NCBI GenBank assembly: GCA_027559495.1
Contig: JAMXSV010000026.1
Coordinates: 1,488,001 to 1,552,000, forward strand
Source of the DNA: Aurifilum marmelostoma
Lineage: Eukaryota; Ascomycota; Sordariomycetes; Diaporthales; Cryphonectriaceae
Direction of reading: 5' to 3'
DNA: 64,000 nucleotides
A program made the translations under genes and the position numbers. Of the stretch, positions 23,203 through 35,107 are shown piece after piece (position 1 is the stretch's first letter; each line of letters begins with the position of its first letter). The notes beneath the pieces are model-generated. The model saw nothing but the letters and a program-made list of their open reading frames with translations, had not been told where the DNA came from and ran no database searches.

Positions 23203-23487
23203 TGTGGTTCAATGGAGACATCAACCATGGACCAGGCGATGAGTCCACGGTTCGCACAACTCAGCCAGAGCAGCGGGCGTTCGGGCTGCCTGCGGTCATC
23301 AGTACCGACACGAGGCATAAAAATTGGTGGTGGTGAGAGCAGTATGAATTGTCGGGATACTAAGAAGAAGAAGAAGAAGCACCTCAGTGTCGGCTCGTGG
23401 ATTGCGAGACCACGGTCAATCATTTAGATATGTCTAACCTGCTTTCTTTGTCGCACGGCAATTGTGTGCTCATTCAATGCAATGGTG

Positions 23488-24745
23488 TCACCACCACTTC
23501 TCATAAAGTACCCGGTGCGGCTCCAGGCCCAGGCCAGTAGACGACGTGAGCTTTCCGACGAAGTCATCCGTCATGTCTGGCACGCCACAGATATAGACGG
23601 CACAGAACCTCCTATCGGGCCCGATAGCCATTTCGACATCTTTGATCGTAATTCGTCGGGACTCGAAGGACAGATCAATATCGTCTAGCGTAATGCTATT
23701 ACCATGGCCATCATGGTCGTCATAATCATCACCTTTGCCATCGTCACGCGTCTCAACGTCTTTACCTCCAGGAGTGAGGAACAACCTCAACCGACCCTTG
23801 AGCCGTCCCTCGCCCTCGCCAGCATCGCTCAGGATGCTCGCGATCTGGCTGACGAAGAGCATCTTGGACGGCTTCCGGCGTCCCTTGCCCGGATCGCGCA
23901 TCGAGTAGAGCACATCGACTGTCTGCCACGGCTTATTGTTGTTGTTGTTGTTGGGCTGCTCGGCGAGATGGCTGATTATGCTCATCAGAGGGTTGATTCC
24001 GACGCCGCCAGCTACGAATACGAGTCTGCGGAGGGTCTGTGTTGATGAGGGTTCATGTCAGCCCGAGGGCAGTACGGGGCCGGGGGGGGGGGGTTCGATC
24101 CCCCAGAAAGACAAAGACAGACAGACGTACTGTAGGCATGATTCCTGGCGGCGGCCAGACAAAGCTCCCGCCCACCCGCACCCAGATCTCCGAGCCAACA
24201 ATTTCCTCCTTCGGCTTCCACAGCCAGTCCGCGACAGCATTCTCTGGCGACCTCTGGATGGCGAGCTCGAGATAGGGTATACTGCTGCCTCCATGCTCCC
24301 CTGGGACCGGTTGCGCCCTTGATGGCGGGGATGTGATCGTGAAGCCGCCTGGTCTCGGAATCCCGGGGACGAAGACGTCGAGCCACTGGCCTGGTAGGAA
24401 CTGTGCAAAACAGGGTAAAGGGGAGGTTGGCACGTTGCCAATTCCAGTTCAGGGCGGGCGGGTTTGATGAAGGGAGTGACGAGCTGCTCACTCACCTTGA
24501 TCCCGCCGCCGGTCTCATCTATCTGCAGCCAAAACGTTCGGATGTTGGCATTGATCTCGAGTACTCTACCCAGGTGAACCTTGTGCAGCGACTGTGTATG
24601 TATGCGCAGAGAGACGGTATCCATTAGCGGATGATCGATTGCCTTCAATTTCTGATCGAGGGCTGGTTTCTGAACCTATCAATAAGAAGCGTACAGGGTC
24701 GCGTGGCTCATGGGCCGTCCTCTCCGCATGGCCTGGTTTGGTCAT
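23488..24745 (-). CDS. OXNAD1-like flavin/NAD(P)H oxidoreductase
   Basis: Ferredoxin-reductase-type protein with an FAD-binding beta barrel followed by an NAD(P)-binding domain, similar to oxidoreductase NAD-binding domain-containing protein 1. Minus-strand exons: 24745-24695, 24591-24496, 24400-24131 and 24036-23488, giving 321 aa. Motifs: LPGQWLDVFVPG and GGFTITSPPS (flavin site), VRVGGSFVWPPPG, FVAGGVGINPLMS (nucleotide-binding Gly loop) and CGVPDMTDDFV near the C-terminus (CGxxxM type). There are two low-complexity inserts: six Asn after HLAEQP, and a DDGKGDDYDDHDGHG loop. The start at 24745 is the first in-frame ATG. The human homologue is mitochondrial, but no clear presequence follows this ATG, so an upstream exon is possible. 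Intron 3 holds a G12 run (24082-24093). Confidence 0.82.
24082..24093. repeat. G12 homopolymer within an intron
   Basis: Run of 12 G in the third intron of the OXNAD1-like gene (C12 on the coding strand), close to the acceptor side. Confidence 0.75.
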
Positions 24746-25614
24746 CCTGGTGGTGCTGATGGCGGCGGCGGCGCTGTGATAGCAGATGGTAATACTGCGC
24801 GAGTGCTGCGGAGCTAGGAAGCAGTGCACCACCTTTTGGCCTTGAAAGGCGACAGAAGAATAACTTCCTAAGGTTCAGTTCTATGATGAGTGGGAAAAAG
24901 GCTGCAGCTCTGCATACACTCTGCACTCTGGCTTGATATGGACTGAAAGTGGTGTCGCGGGGAAAAAAAGTGGAGGCGTGGAGGGTATTGAGGGATGAGT
25001 ATTTCTGAAGTATGCAAGCTTTATATGACAAGTGCAAATAAAAGGCCACCAGCTTGCGGAGAAACTTTCACACCCTAACTTCGCACCTCCTAGATGACGC
25101 CTTGAAATTGAATTCGCTGGGTAAAATTCTCGCATTGCACTAGCTAACAGTTCTTGATGATATGCAATGTCCCAGGTATAACCAGATCACATGTATCATT
25201 GTACAAGAGAGTGAGCCATACGAACAGTAACTCAAAAGAAAATGCAACTCGACCACACCACAAGAGCTCAGGGCTTCACAACAAGATAAGCGAAAAGGTT
25301 ATTGGGTATCGCATACCAAGACCTCAACAACCGCGACATCATAATTATGACCCTTCGTAGTTCTGGCTCTCACTGTGCTTCAATAATAATTGACATCCTG
25401 CACCGCACCCTTTGACTTCCGCACCACAATAAAAAAAAAATCCCCGAGTCCCCGTGCGTGCGCCAGGATCCTGTCCTGCCGCCACTGCACTCGTCAGTCT
25501 CGTTTCCTGCAACGCCAGATTGATCTCGCAGCGGTCATGCCGGTCAATGACAAAGAAAATGCTAGGCATCAAAAGCTTGCTCAGCTCTCGCCGGCCCATG
25601 GCTGTCAACGCCGC
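24746..25614. other. Intergenic glycogenin 3' / reductase 5'
   Basis: About 0.87 kb, including a GCC-rich stretch just upstream of the reductase ATG and an A10 run (25431-25440). No gene seen. Confidence 0.55.
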
Positions 25615-28523
25615 TCACGTCTCCAGCACATCCCTCTCCTTTTCCGACGGCGGCAGCACTGTTGACTGCCCTGGGTAGTCTTCACCCTTCTCCCACATTG
25701 CACCAGGGCCGTGATAAGATGGTTCTGCGGGATGATCGGCCGTGGTCGCTCGTGGGACGATATCCTTCTCGTCCTGATTCTCCGCCAAGATCACCCGGGA
25801 TCCTCCTAGCCCTAGTGGCTTCGTCGGTTGGGGGCTGTGCACAGGCGCAGCAGACTGCGCAATGTACGTTGGCGAGACAATGGATTCCGAACCAAATGGT
25901 AGGGGTCGCTTTGGAAGATCATGGCCTGCGATGCCGGCTGGTCCTTCGGTCTCGGTTCCTTCGGCCGCGGCCTCCACAGTGCCGAGTTTCTTCAGCAGCA
26001 GCTCGGATTGTTGCTTGGCCAGGAGTTGCAGTCGTGCCACGGGATCCTTATGGAAGCGCCACAGGTTAGTCAGGTCACAAAGGCAGTCTTGAGGCGTGTA
26101 GAGCCGTCCATGCACACATACCCAGTCGGATTGGCTCGGGACGCCAGTGGCCGCCGGCAGCTGGTCCCCGCCGTCATCCTCGTCAGCTCCAGGGCCACTC
26201 GCCCCCCAGAACTTGGGGCGGCGGACAGGAGCTGGTGTGACGGGTAGGCTGGGCCGCTCAACAGCTGTCGGGAAGTCAGTAAGTTTGGAGCCACGTCTTC
26301 GCCACTCGGCGCCGGCAGACGTGTCCTTCTGACTTCGGGCAGTACTCTCGCCCCTGGGGGGAGGTATTCCCGACTACAGAGCCGGGTGATTTCTGCCCAA
26401 CGACGCTACTCTGGCTATCTTGGGTCCTGTGGCGACGGTACAGGGGTAGCTTGTCAATATACTTCTCGATTGCCGGGTCGTCGTCCCATGCATTCACGCG
26501 GGTAAAGGAGGCCCAAGGATCGGAGGATGTGACATGGATCGTCGGCGTAGTGGGTGTCGTCGGTTCACTTTTGCGTTCCAGCTCGGAAATTTCTGTAGTC
26601 AAGGATTTAGTCATGGGTGCAGAGAGGCTTATCGGGAAACTCTTCTCACCGGATGTTGCAACGGTCGAGCCCTCGGCTGTGGAAAGTGCAGGTTCGGACG
26701 GGGCAGGATCATTAGCAAAGACTCTGGTTGGTTTGAGCTGTTGGGACTCCCATGGGAAAATCGGCTTAGGCTTCTCAGTAGGGGCTGGCCTCTCTTTCGG
26801 AACCTCGTATCCCATGTTCCTTGGGGGGCTTGGATACCGCTGAGGAGGAACCCATGGCGCAGGATCAGATGACATCGTGTAGTGCGTCTGAGGGAAGTTT
26901 ATCGCCTCGGGTCTGGAGCCAGCGGGGGGAGGTTGTCTATGTAACAAAGTCAGAATGGCCAGACGAGGATTTCTGCACTCGCTCTCACCTCTGAGCGTCC
27001 CAACTATACTCTATAGGGGGTGGCTGAGGCTTGTGCTCCTTCACTTCATGGTGGGCCGGCCCTGGTGCTGCTTTTGTTTGCTGAGTCTCAGTTCTTGTTG
27101 CGTTAATTTCGGTGGCGGAAGGGGTAATGTGAGATTGCTGCTGAGACTGATCCTGGTGTAGGCCGTCGTTTATGGAATTACCTTGGGGGAGTGGTGGTTC
27201 GCCAGTCGGGACAATGTAGGTCATAGTTGGCGGCCGAAATTCGCCCTTGACAAAGTACTGGACGATTTCTGGCACCTTGTGAGCCTCCTCATTCTGCGCC
27301 GGGCTTGACGGAGGAGACTTGGGCTGTAATGTCAGCACACCGATGACATTGTGACGATTAGAATGAAAAAGCTCACGTGTTGCCTATAGTGCCGGTCGTA
27401 GACAGCCCACCATCTGCCGAGCATCTCACCATACGGATTGTCCACTGCTGTCGATGCCGATCTTCCTTGCGTCCAAGGCTTCTCACTCCCGATGAAGTGA
27501 ACCATGTTTATACTCGACTGGAAGTGCCGGTACGCGGGGACGTACGAGTAGTGGGCGGATGGCGTGACGTTGTAGGTAAAGCTCAGGCGGTTGTAGCTGT
27601 TCTTGAAGTGCATGTTGAGAAGGCCCTGGTCTGCACCGTCAAAAGATATGCCCCGCTCTGTCATGGCTGTCAGGGCATAGTAGTCGCCCAAATTCGGGGT
27701 CAAGACCATGACTCCAGTATTGAAGATGTCGGGCCAGCCAACGTCGGGGGCGGCAGAGAAGGGCTGAGGCAGATCAAACAGCTCATCAACAGCCCTGTAG
27801 GCAACAACATCGGCATCGAGGTAGACAATTTTCCGAAACATGGTCTGCTTCCACAGGTTGACCTTGGTGAACGCCGAGTGGAGATCGGCGCGGTTCATGA
27901 GATACAGGTTTGCTGGCTTTGCATTTCGTATGCGTGGAACGGGCAACACATAATCGAAGACTTTCTAAAAGCGGCGAGATCAGTATCGTATGACCATCCA
28001 GTCGAATTTATTATAATTAGGCTAGGAGGCGTGTCAGAGAAACCTACCTTGAGTTGTTCTACGACCTCGGCCGAGACAGTGTCAAGAGTGACCATGACGG
28101 CCAGCTTCTTGGTTGTGCCAGCATCACGTAGAGAGTGGGCGAGGACCAGAGCTCCTAGTTCACAATGAGTGGCTGTACGCTTGGGCGGAAGTCAGGTTCG
28201 GAGAGAGTTTGTTCGGGAGGCGTACCTGGAAGATAGGTGTCGCTAAGCAGCAGCTACTCGGAAGGCCACCAAGGTCAGCTATTGTCATGCTGCATTCCTC
28301 GCTTTGCAATTTTTTCTTCTTCCTCTGGTGCGTATCGTAGGCGATCGTGTGGGTTGAAGCTCGTTATGCTTAGTGAGGAGGGAGGAAGGGCCAGAGAGGG
28401 AGGGAATGGAGGTGGTAGGAGGGGCAGCCTTGGCTCACTGCCGCTGCAGCATGAGCCATCATAGCACGCAACATCGAAATGACTTACCGTGACGTAGGCG
28501 TCCTCGCCGCGTTGCGCAGCCAT
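25615..28523 (-). CDS. Glycogenin; apparent frame break at a 6-base homopolymer
   Basis: Self-glucosylating GT8 glucosyltransferase that primes glycogen synthesis. Minus-strand exons: 28523-28488, 28253-28226 (28 nt), 28154-28048, 27964-27377, 27323-26989 and 26936-25615. The catalytic domain is complete: LLLSDTYLPGALVLAHSLRD, the YLDADVV metal-binding DxD (Asp107/Asp109), FNTGVMVL, DGADQGLLN, and the YSYVPAY region that carries the acceptor Tyr (about 196-198). In exon 6 frame is lost at the run 26356-26361 (C6 on the coding strand, G6 on plus). Dropping one base gives an 804-aa protein that continues through TDFPTAVERPSLPVTPAP to the conserved C-terminal glycogen-synthase-binding block CVHGRLYTPQDCLCDLTNL. 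As given, translation ends near 26276, losing that block. Confidence 0.85.
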
Positions 28524-28984
28524 TGTGTAAGATTCTGTGATGTTTCCGTAGCAAGACAGAATGAAAAGAAGGAATGAAGTGCAATGCTATGCTTTCATGC
28601 TATGTATAATTGTACAGACAACCACTCGGTGGGTGGCAATATGGTGGGAGAGAGGGGGAAGGCGAAGATTCAAGTCATGTCATGAGAGAAACGGAGCAAT
28701 ATGAGCTTGACGCGGGCAACAGCTCTTGGACGAGGTACGTAGAGGTCGTAGCTCTGGGGGTGTTCTAGCGCCAGGAGGGTGCTCGAGGTTGGGGGAGGAA
28801 GCGGAGCCTACAGGGGTTGTAGGCAGCCTTAGGCCTGGGGTCCAGAGGCGCTAGGCCGGGGCCAGGACCTAGAGGAGGGTGCCAGGATCCCGTACTAGGT
28901 ACCAAGTAATCCGGAGGCGTGTGGGGAGATACCTGCGCACCGAGGTACCGTTACCGCTACAGTCAAGCCCTGGGGTTCCCACGC

Positions 28985-29003
28985 AGCAGCAGCAGCAGCA
29001 GCA
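28985..29003. repeat. (CAG)n trinucleotide tract
   Basis: About six to seven CAG units in non-coding sequence upstream of glycogenin. Confidence 0.8.
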
Positions 29004-29829
29004 GCCCGCCCTGCAGAAACGGATGCAGTCCAACGGGATTCTGTCTTGCAGGTCATTCCGATACGATGAGGTCAAAAAGTTTTCCATGTCTCCACTCGAG
29101 TGTGTGAAGAAGGCACTGTGACGTGCTGGTTTTTTTTTTCCTAAATTGTTCTTTCCTCTACATATTCCTCTTATTCCCCTCAACGATTGAATCATGCACA
29201 ACATAGCTTGGCGCGCCTCGCGAAGAAATATATAATGCCAAATTGCGACATTACCACATGTATGTTTTTGTTCCCCATACTATTAATATTCTGGGCGTGG
29301 AAGTCTTCCTGCTGTGTGACGGAAGCGGAGTTGAGGAGCGAGCTTCACGTTTTGGGGAAGCGGTGATCTGGTTGCAGCTCGATATTGCTGTTCTGATGTT
29401 TCTATCCCGCCCTGCGCGCGAAGAGAAAAAGCAAAATGGCAGCTCGTCACATTGCCGGTCCCGTATTCGCATATACATACTGTACTGGGCCAGGTAATTA
29501 GTTTTGATGCGGACGATGCGACGACAGTCTCGCCAATGACGACCTGCATGTCTCTGCCTGCGTCGAGTGCTTGTCGATGCGACTGCGTGTATTGGCAGTG
29601 CAGACACCGGCATCCTATGCAACCAAGAATTAGTCGTATGTTGTCTTGTGTCTCCTGACAGAAGGTTTTCGACTTGTCGACCCTACATCCTGAGGGTCGA
29701 GGCGTCAGATGTTGCCAGACATGGCCTCAACGCCACCGATAGGCGACCACGTGAAGCACTGTCCGAGAGGAGCGGCGGTTGGAGGCGGGATGAATTGAGC
29801 TCATCCCTGCCCATACAGTACTAAGTCCT

Positions 29830-29861
29830 CCCCCCCCCCTCCCCCTCCCCCTCACCCCCTG
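29830..29861. repeat. C-rich tract
   Basis: A C10 run followed by several C4-C5 blocks separated by single T or A. The G-rich complement has four or more G-tracts with short loops, so it could form a G-quadruplex. Confidence 0.7.
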
Positions 29862-32262
29862 TGAGATACGTACCTCCTGAATTGGCAACTACAAGACTTG
29901 CTCACTTGAGCCTCATCAGCTCTCTGCCTCTTTTCATGGACATTGAGGATAGCAAGCACACCTGATAAGTGGACTGAGATTCGGTTGAGCGTGTGCCCCT
30001 AGATAGGAGACAACCATATGAACCACCAGTTTCTATGTACTGTGTGGGAGGAGTGTGAGAGGCGGCCAATGTCCACCTTCTCGACCCTTTACTGGGGCAG
30101 CCATCACCATGATGCAAAGTGCTACTTAGGATACTCCTCACAGGGACGGGATAAGCTCATTGAAGCTACTGTTGCATATACTGCTAAAGTCGAAAATTAT
30201 TTAGGCCCTGTTTGCACGTTGTGATCTACGTTCCGCAAGGGTAAGGTTTAAGACAGAACGGGGACCCTTCCCCAGCTGTCCCTCCTCTGTGTAATAGGAT
30301 CCATTCTCCAATGACGCAATGTCCGCAGGTCATCTGAGCTGTGGCCCCTCTGCGACCTGCACCCAAGACCTTGGGATCGAGGCCAGCGGCTACCGTCACC
30401 CTGGAAGCCCGAGATCTTTTTGTAAAACTTCCAAAGCATAACAAATGACACGAGAGGTCTTAGTTTTTATGAGAGAAAGTACCTTGGGGGGGGGGTCACT
30501 CGTGACAGAATTCCCAATATAATGGAGTGGAAGAGAAGTTCGACGGAAGCAATCCATCCGCATACTGCCAAGAGCAGGTCTATCTAGGTGCGGTGCAGGA
30601 CGTGTGGTTACAGTCCGTGAAGAGCTGAGATCTGGCTGCCTGGTTAGTCGCTGGATATCTCCAAAGGCTCATTCCGAGGGCTTCAGAAGGTGTACGGGCA
30701 GGCCGGGACATATGTACTGAGGGTAGGAATTGACTTTCGGGAGCTGCTTATACGATGCGCGTGCACATTCATAGTGCCAAACCAGTCTGCAACCCAACCA
30801 TCAACTGGAGTTTGACGACGACATGGATACTCTGTCTAGGCTCACAGAGTTGCACTGCTACGAAGCTCACCACCACTGTGAGCATCCTCCATACCTGCTG
30901 AGGTTTTCGTGTGTTCCATACGTGGAACCTGTACTGGCATATTCGTGTCACTCTTGAGAAGGCACTCAATGGTTCACCCATTATCCCACGTGCTAGGCTT
31001 TCAAGGTGGCTCTTGTCAATCTGGGTTGCGACTCGGCTTGAGGGTTAGCCGACTGAGATTAGGGAAGATTCCGGATTGACCCGAAAAATGCAGATGGCGT
31101 GCATGGGATTCAGACACTTATTAACAACCTCCGTTCCCCGTTCTGTTGCAACATTAGTCTCTCTCTATTGCAATGCCACGAAGCGACCTCTCAACATTTC
31201 ACGATGGACACAGGAAATGCCTCAGCTGCTCACCGCCAGAGGTGTCTTCTCCCGCCGTCCATCGGAGCTGGGGCTCACAAGGAACCCTGACCAGGCCAGT
31301 CACAGTCACGCCTCGGCCGGGTAGCCACCGTTTCTTGGCATGGCGAGGCACAGAATGGCTTCGCAGCTGCCAGCCTGCCGGCCAGACCCAGGCACGAGCC
31401 CTAAATACTTCCAGTAAAGCGGTAGAAGTGGCCACTGGCGATGACGATCTCTCCCCCCCGACCCCAAAAGATCTATAGAGAGCGCGACCGGTGCAATGAA
31501 GAGCGGCTGTGCTCCAGGTATGGCTAAGTGGAGCGTGGCGGCTTGAAACGTCAAGTCGAGGAGCAACATGGCATATGCGGATCGGCCATGCTTTGCTTGT
31601 CGGGCCCTTGACGCCCCTTTGCTGAACCTTGCTGGAGCTCTCAGCGACATCGCATCATTGGGGAGACCTTCCTAGAATCAATGCAATTCAGGACATCGAC
31701 TTGTTCTCTAAGTTGACAAATCGTTGGCTGAGACACTGGAAACGGAGATGTAAAACGACAATCTCCGCACTCATCACTCCTTCGACCTTGATACCACGTT
31801 TATTTCGATCGTGGGAGTGAAGACCAAGGAAATAAAAAGGGAGAAGGAGGAAAACAAAAGAGAAAAAAAGGGGTGACACACAAAAAATAAAGGTAATTAA
31901 TTGACTCAATTCCCTTGATCTCTCCATCCCTCTTGGCAGCCAAGTACGCTCGGCTTACTCATACGCACCCTCAACAACAGTAGTTGCGGGCCAACCCCCC
32001 TCCCCTCGACTTCCTACCACATCTCATAGCGCCTTCTCTTTTAACAACCTCGCTGCTCGAGCCCCCCGCCCCCTTTCTCCGGGATTGTACAATTACCGCG
32101 ATACACCGACACTTCCGCACGACGGCTGCAATATCTGGCTCGTCCTAATTGGCTCTCTACTTTACTGATAATACGTCAATCTATCAGAGTATCCATCTGA
32201 GCTGTCAAATCGATAACAGAGGGAAACTTAGAGGAAAGGGAAGGAAAAAGAAGACGTTCGCC

Positions 32263-33801
32263 ATGGAGCCCGACCTATCTAGAAGCATCACCCACCATCC
32301 CTCCCCCTTCCACATCCACCAGCATTCATCTCACGCCTCTCACAACTCTCGGTCCAGTAACAATCACAGCATTCCCATGTCTGCCATACGGTCGATCCAC
32401 TCGGACGACAATGCGGCTGCCAGCAGTACCGCCCTCGACTCCGAGGAGGTAAAGGGCCACGATGGCCAGGACAACGTCACCCACGCCCGCCACATATCCT
32501 CCCAGCATGAGCCCGACGTCGAGAGCCAGAAGACCTCTGGCAAGCTTCCACGGGTCCCTGTCGAGAGCGATCCCTTCGGGCTGTCGAGGGGCTACAAGAC
32601 CGAGGAGGAATTGGAGCAGATCAAGGCCAATATGTCCAGGAAGCGTGATGGCCCCCCAGCCTCCTCCCCACAGCAGCAACAGCAGGGTGACGATGATACC
32701 GCCACAAGATCCACGCCCTCTCCAGCGGCTAGCTTTAGGCAGGGACAGAGCAGCAAGATGCTCCTCCTCCCCAGCTTTGGCCAGAAGAAGGTCCAGTTCC
32801 ACAGGGTTCAGGGCTTCTACAATCGCCAGAACGAGACCATCGAGCGGCTCTTGAAGCCCGTCGAGGAGCACGTCGCTGACGCCAGGCAGGAGGAGGGTGA
32901 AGACCATCTCAAGTACAAGATCGCGGTCTGGGGCTCCTTCGTCGCCAACATAGTCCTGTGCGGCCTCCAGCTCTATGGCGCCATCACATCCGGCTCTCTC
33001 TCCCTCTTCACTACCATGGCCGACGCCATCTTCGACCCCATGTCCAACATCACCCTCATCATCTCCAACCGCGCCGTCAAGCGTGTTGATCCTTCCCGGT
33101 TCCCCTCTGGCAAGGCCCGCCTCGAGACCATCGGCAACATCGTCTTCTGCTTCCTCATGACCTCGGTCTCCCTGATCCTGATCGCCTTCTCTTGCAAAGA
33201 GCTTGTGACCCGCGAGGGTGAGAGCGGCACAAACCTATTTCACTTCCCCTCGGTCATCGCGGTCTGCGTCGCCTTCTGCACCAAGCTCGCGCTGTTCCTC
33301 TACACCTGGATGCTCAAGGATAAGTACTCGCAGGTCTTCATCCTCTGGCAGGACCACCGTAACGACCTGCTCATCAACGGCTTTGGTATCCTGACCTCCG
33401 TCGGCGGTGCCAAGCTCGCGTGGTGGATCGATCCCATGGGTTCCATCATCATCTCGCTCATTGTGTCGACGATCTGGCTGCGGACGGCCTTCACAGAATT
33501 CCTGCTCCTGGTGGGCGTCGTCGCCTCCGTCGAGACCCAGCAGCTCATCACCTATGTTTGCTGCACCCACAGTCCTGCCATCAAGCAGATCGACACCGTA
33601 CGTGTGTATCACTCCGGCCCGAGGCTGATCGCCGAGGTGGACGTGGTGATGAATCCGGACGACTCGCTGAGGGAGACACACGACGTCGCCGAGGACCTGC
33701 AGTTCAAGCTGGAGAGCCTGCCGGACATTGAGAGAGCGTACGTTCACGTGGACTATGAGACGACGCACAAGCCGGAGCATGCTTGGAAGAAGGACCTGTA
33801 A
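32263..33801 (+). CDS. Cation diffusion facilitator, Mn-type (membrane transporter)
   Basis: CDF-family metal/proton antiporter. Single exon, 512 aa. The first ~220 residues are hydrophilic, His/Ser/Gln-rich and probably disordered; the TM region starts near YKIAVWGSFVANIVL. Metal-site motifs are DxxxD in TM2 (Asp254/Asp258 in TTMADAIFDPMSN) and DxxxD in TM5 (Asp364/Asp368 in DHRNDLLIN). This pairing is characteristic of Mn-CDF members rather than Zn types (HxxxD). The cytoplasmic C-terminal domain is typical (VRVYHSGPRLIAEVDVVM... HVDYE). The ATG at 32263 has a good context (GCCATGG). The frame is open upstream but has no ATG. Vacuolar, Golgi or ER location cannot be told from the sequence. 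Confidence 0.9.
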   Translation: MEPDLSRSITHHPSPFHIHQHSSHASHNSRSSNNHSIPMSAIRSIHSDDNAAASSTALDSEEVKGHDGQDNVTHARHISSQHEPDVESQKTSGKLPRVPVESDPFGLSRGYKTEEELEQIKANMSRKRDGPPASSPQQQQQGDDDTATRSTPSPAASFRQGQSSKMLLLPSFGQKKVQFHRVQGFYNRQNETIERLLKPVEEHVADARQEEGEDHLKYKIAVWGSFVANIVLCGLQLYGAITSGSLSLFTTMADAIFDPMSNITLIISNRAVKRVDPSRFPSGKARLETIGNIVFCFLMTSVSLILIAFSCKELVTREGESGTNLFHFPSVIAVCVAFCTKLALFLYTWMLKDKYSQVFILWQDHRNDLLINGFGILTSVGGAKLAWWIDPMGSIIISLIVSTIWLRTAFTEFLLLVGVVASVETQQLITYVCCTHSPAIKQIDTVRVYHSGPRLIAEVDVVMNPDDSLRETHDVAEDLQFKLESLPDIERAYVHVDYETTHKPEHAWKKDL

Positions 33802-35107
33802 GGAGGGAGAAAACTCCTCGTACGGCACCAATCAACACTACCCATCGTCTGGGTAAGTGTAGTTCACATACTACACCTAGAGCAAAGCAACAGGATATTA
33901 TGCGTATGTATATACAGACCGTCAGCTCAGGACTTCGACCGCTCGGTCACACAATTTGATCGTTGAGGGTTGACGTTGCACAGACGACTGGATGGACGAG
34001 TTCTTGGAGCCTGTTTGTACATAGTATCTCGCACGAAGTCCAGTGATATACCGAGATGATGCCAGACGCTCTTCTGAGAGGAATGCCTGCTTTGTAGGGT
34101 CCTGGCTGGGCAGACTTTGGGAATTGGAAATGACGCTCCATCGTTCGACAGTGCCTAGTTGGACAGATGACTGACAGGCAGAAGTGATCGTTACGTGCCA
34201 CAGGTCACGGGCAACCTCCCCCCCTCATCCAAGACTACATAGAGGGCCTGTCCCTAGAATCGTGAGGAGCGGGCGTCCACCCCTCCCTCAGTCAGCCCCT
34301 TGCCTGATGTGACATCACATATCCTCAAGCAAAGGTGCCAGGATAGTTGGAGATATTTGCCTCATAGCTCGCCGCAATACATACAACATCAAGGAAAGAT
34401 AGCCACGATCGACCTCGAGGAGGTCCCGGCCCCTCGACCTCCTCATCCAAGACTCTTCGTCTCCCGCGAGTTCGAACCCGGCGTGCAGTCAAGAGCTGTC
34501 TGCTCATGGCCCCTGAAGAGCAGGAACCGCCTCAAATGTCCTGGTCAGTGCCCGGCCATTGTCCTAGACGACACGGACCCAAACGACTTGTGGTTGCTGC
34601 ACAGTCACGTCCGAGGTCGCCTGCAGGTCTTCCATGAAGCCCGCGGCTACGGGCACTGGGTCATGTACACTACGCTTAGTGATAAGAAGTTATAGAACAA
34701 ATATGTTCTCTATGCTGGAACACCACTTCGAATGCGTTCGTGGCGGCACAAACCGAGCCCCAGTTGGCCCATTCATGTTTCTCTTGCTCCTTCTCCTATT
34801 TTCTTCTTCCTTCTCTCTCTCTTTCTGAATATATTCAGCCACGCTCAAAATTGAGATACACCTAGCACAAAAACCACGCAAACCAATATTCAAGTACCAC
34901 AGGCACACTACAACTTTGTGCCTGTAGATCGAGTCCAGAGAAATAACCGAGCCATAACGCCGACGCAGAACCCTAAATATCAGGACCCCTCATCCTGGAG
35001 GCGAGACTTAAAGAGAAAACAAAGTATCAAGATGCAACAAAACGCCACAAACAGCACACCCGCACCTCACATCTCCACTCAAACCATGTTTACCAACCCT
35101 CTCCGCA
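33802..35107. other. Convergent intergenic CDF / MID1
   Basis: 1.3 kb with a 131-codon open stretch (34300-34695) of biased composition and no family likeness, and a CT-rich stretch near 34780-34825. No supported gene. Confidence 0.5.

Larger units (their letters stand above)
28524..32262. other. 3.7 kb gene-free region between divergent glycogenin and CDF transporter
   Basis: Largest gene-free stretch in the window. It contains (CAG)n (28985-29003), C-rich tracts (29830-29861), G10 (30486-30495) and scattered short stop-limited ORFs on both strands with no recognisable product. It may hold long promoters, non-coding RNA or decayed sequence. None is supported directly. Confidence 0.5.

Noticed and set aside
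24088..24105. tRNA B-box-like GGTTCGATCCC
   Set aside because: No A box or cloverleaf upstream; the match is produced by the G12 run in an intron.
27377..28168. 263-codon ORF antisense to glycogenin
   Set aside because: It overlaps conserved glycogenin exons and introns and has no domain of its own.
34300..34695. 131-codon plus ORF downstream of the CDF gene
   Set aside because: No recognisable domain and stop-limited on both sides; not distinguishable from chance.
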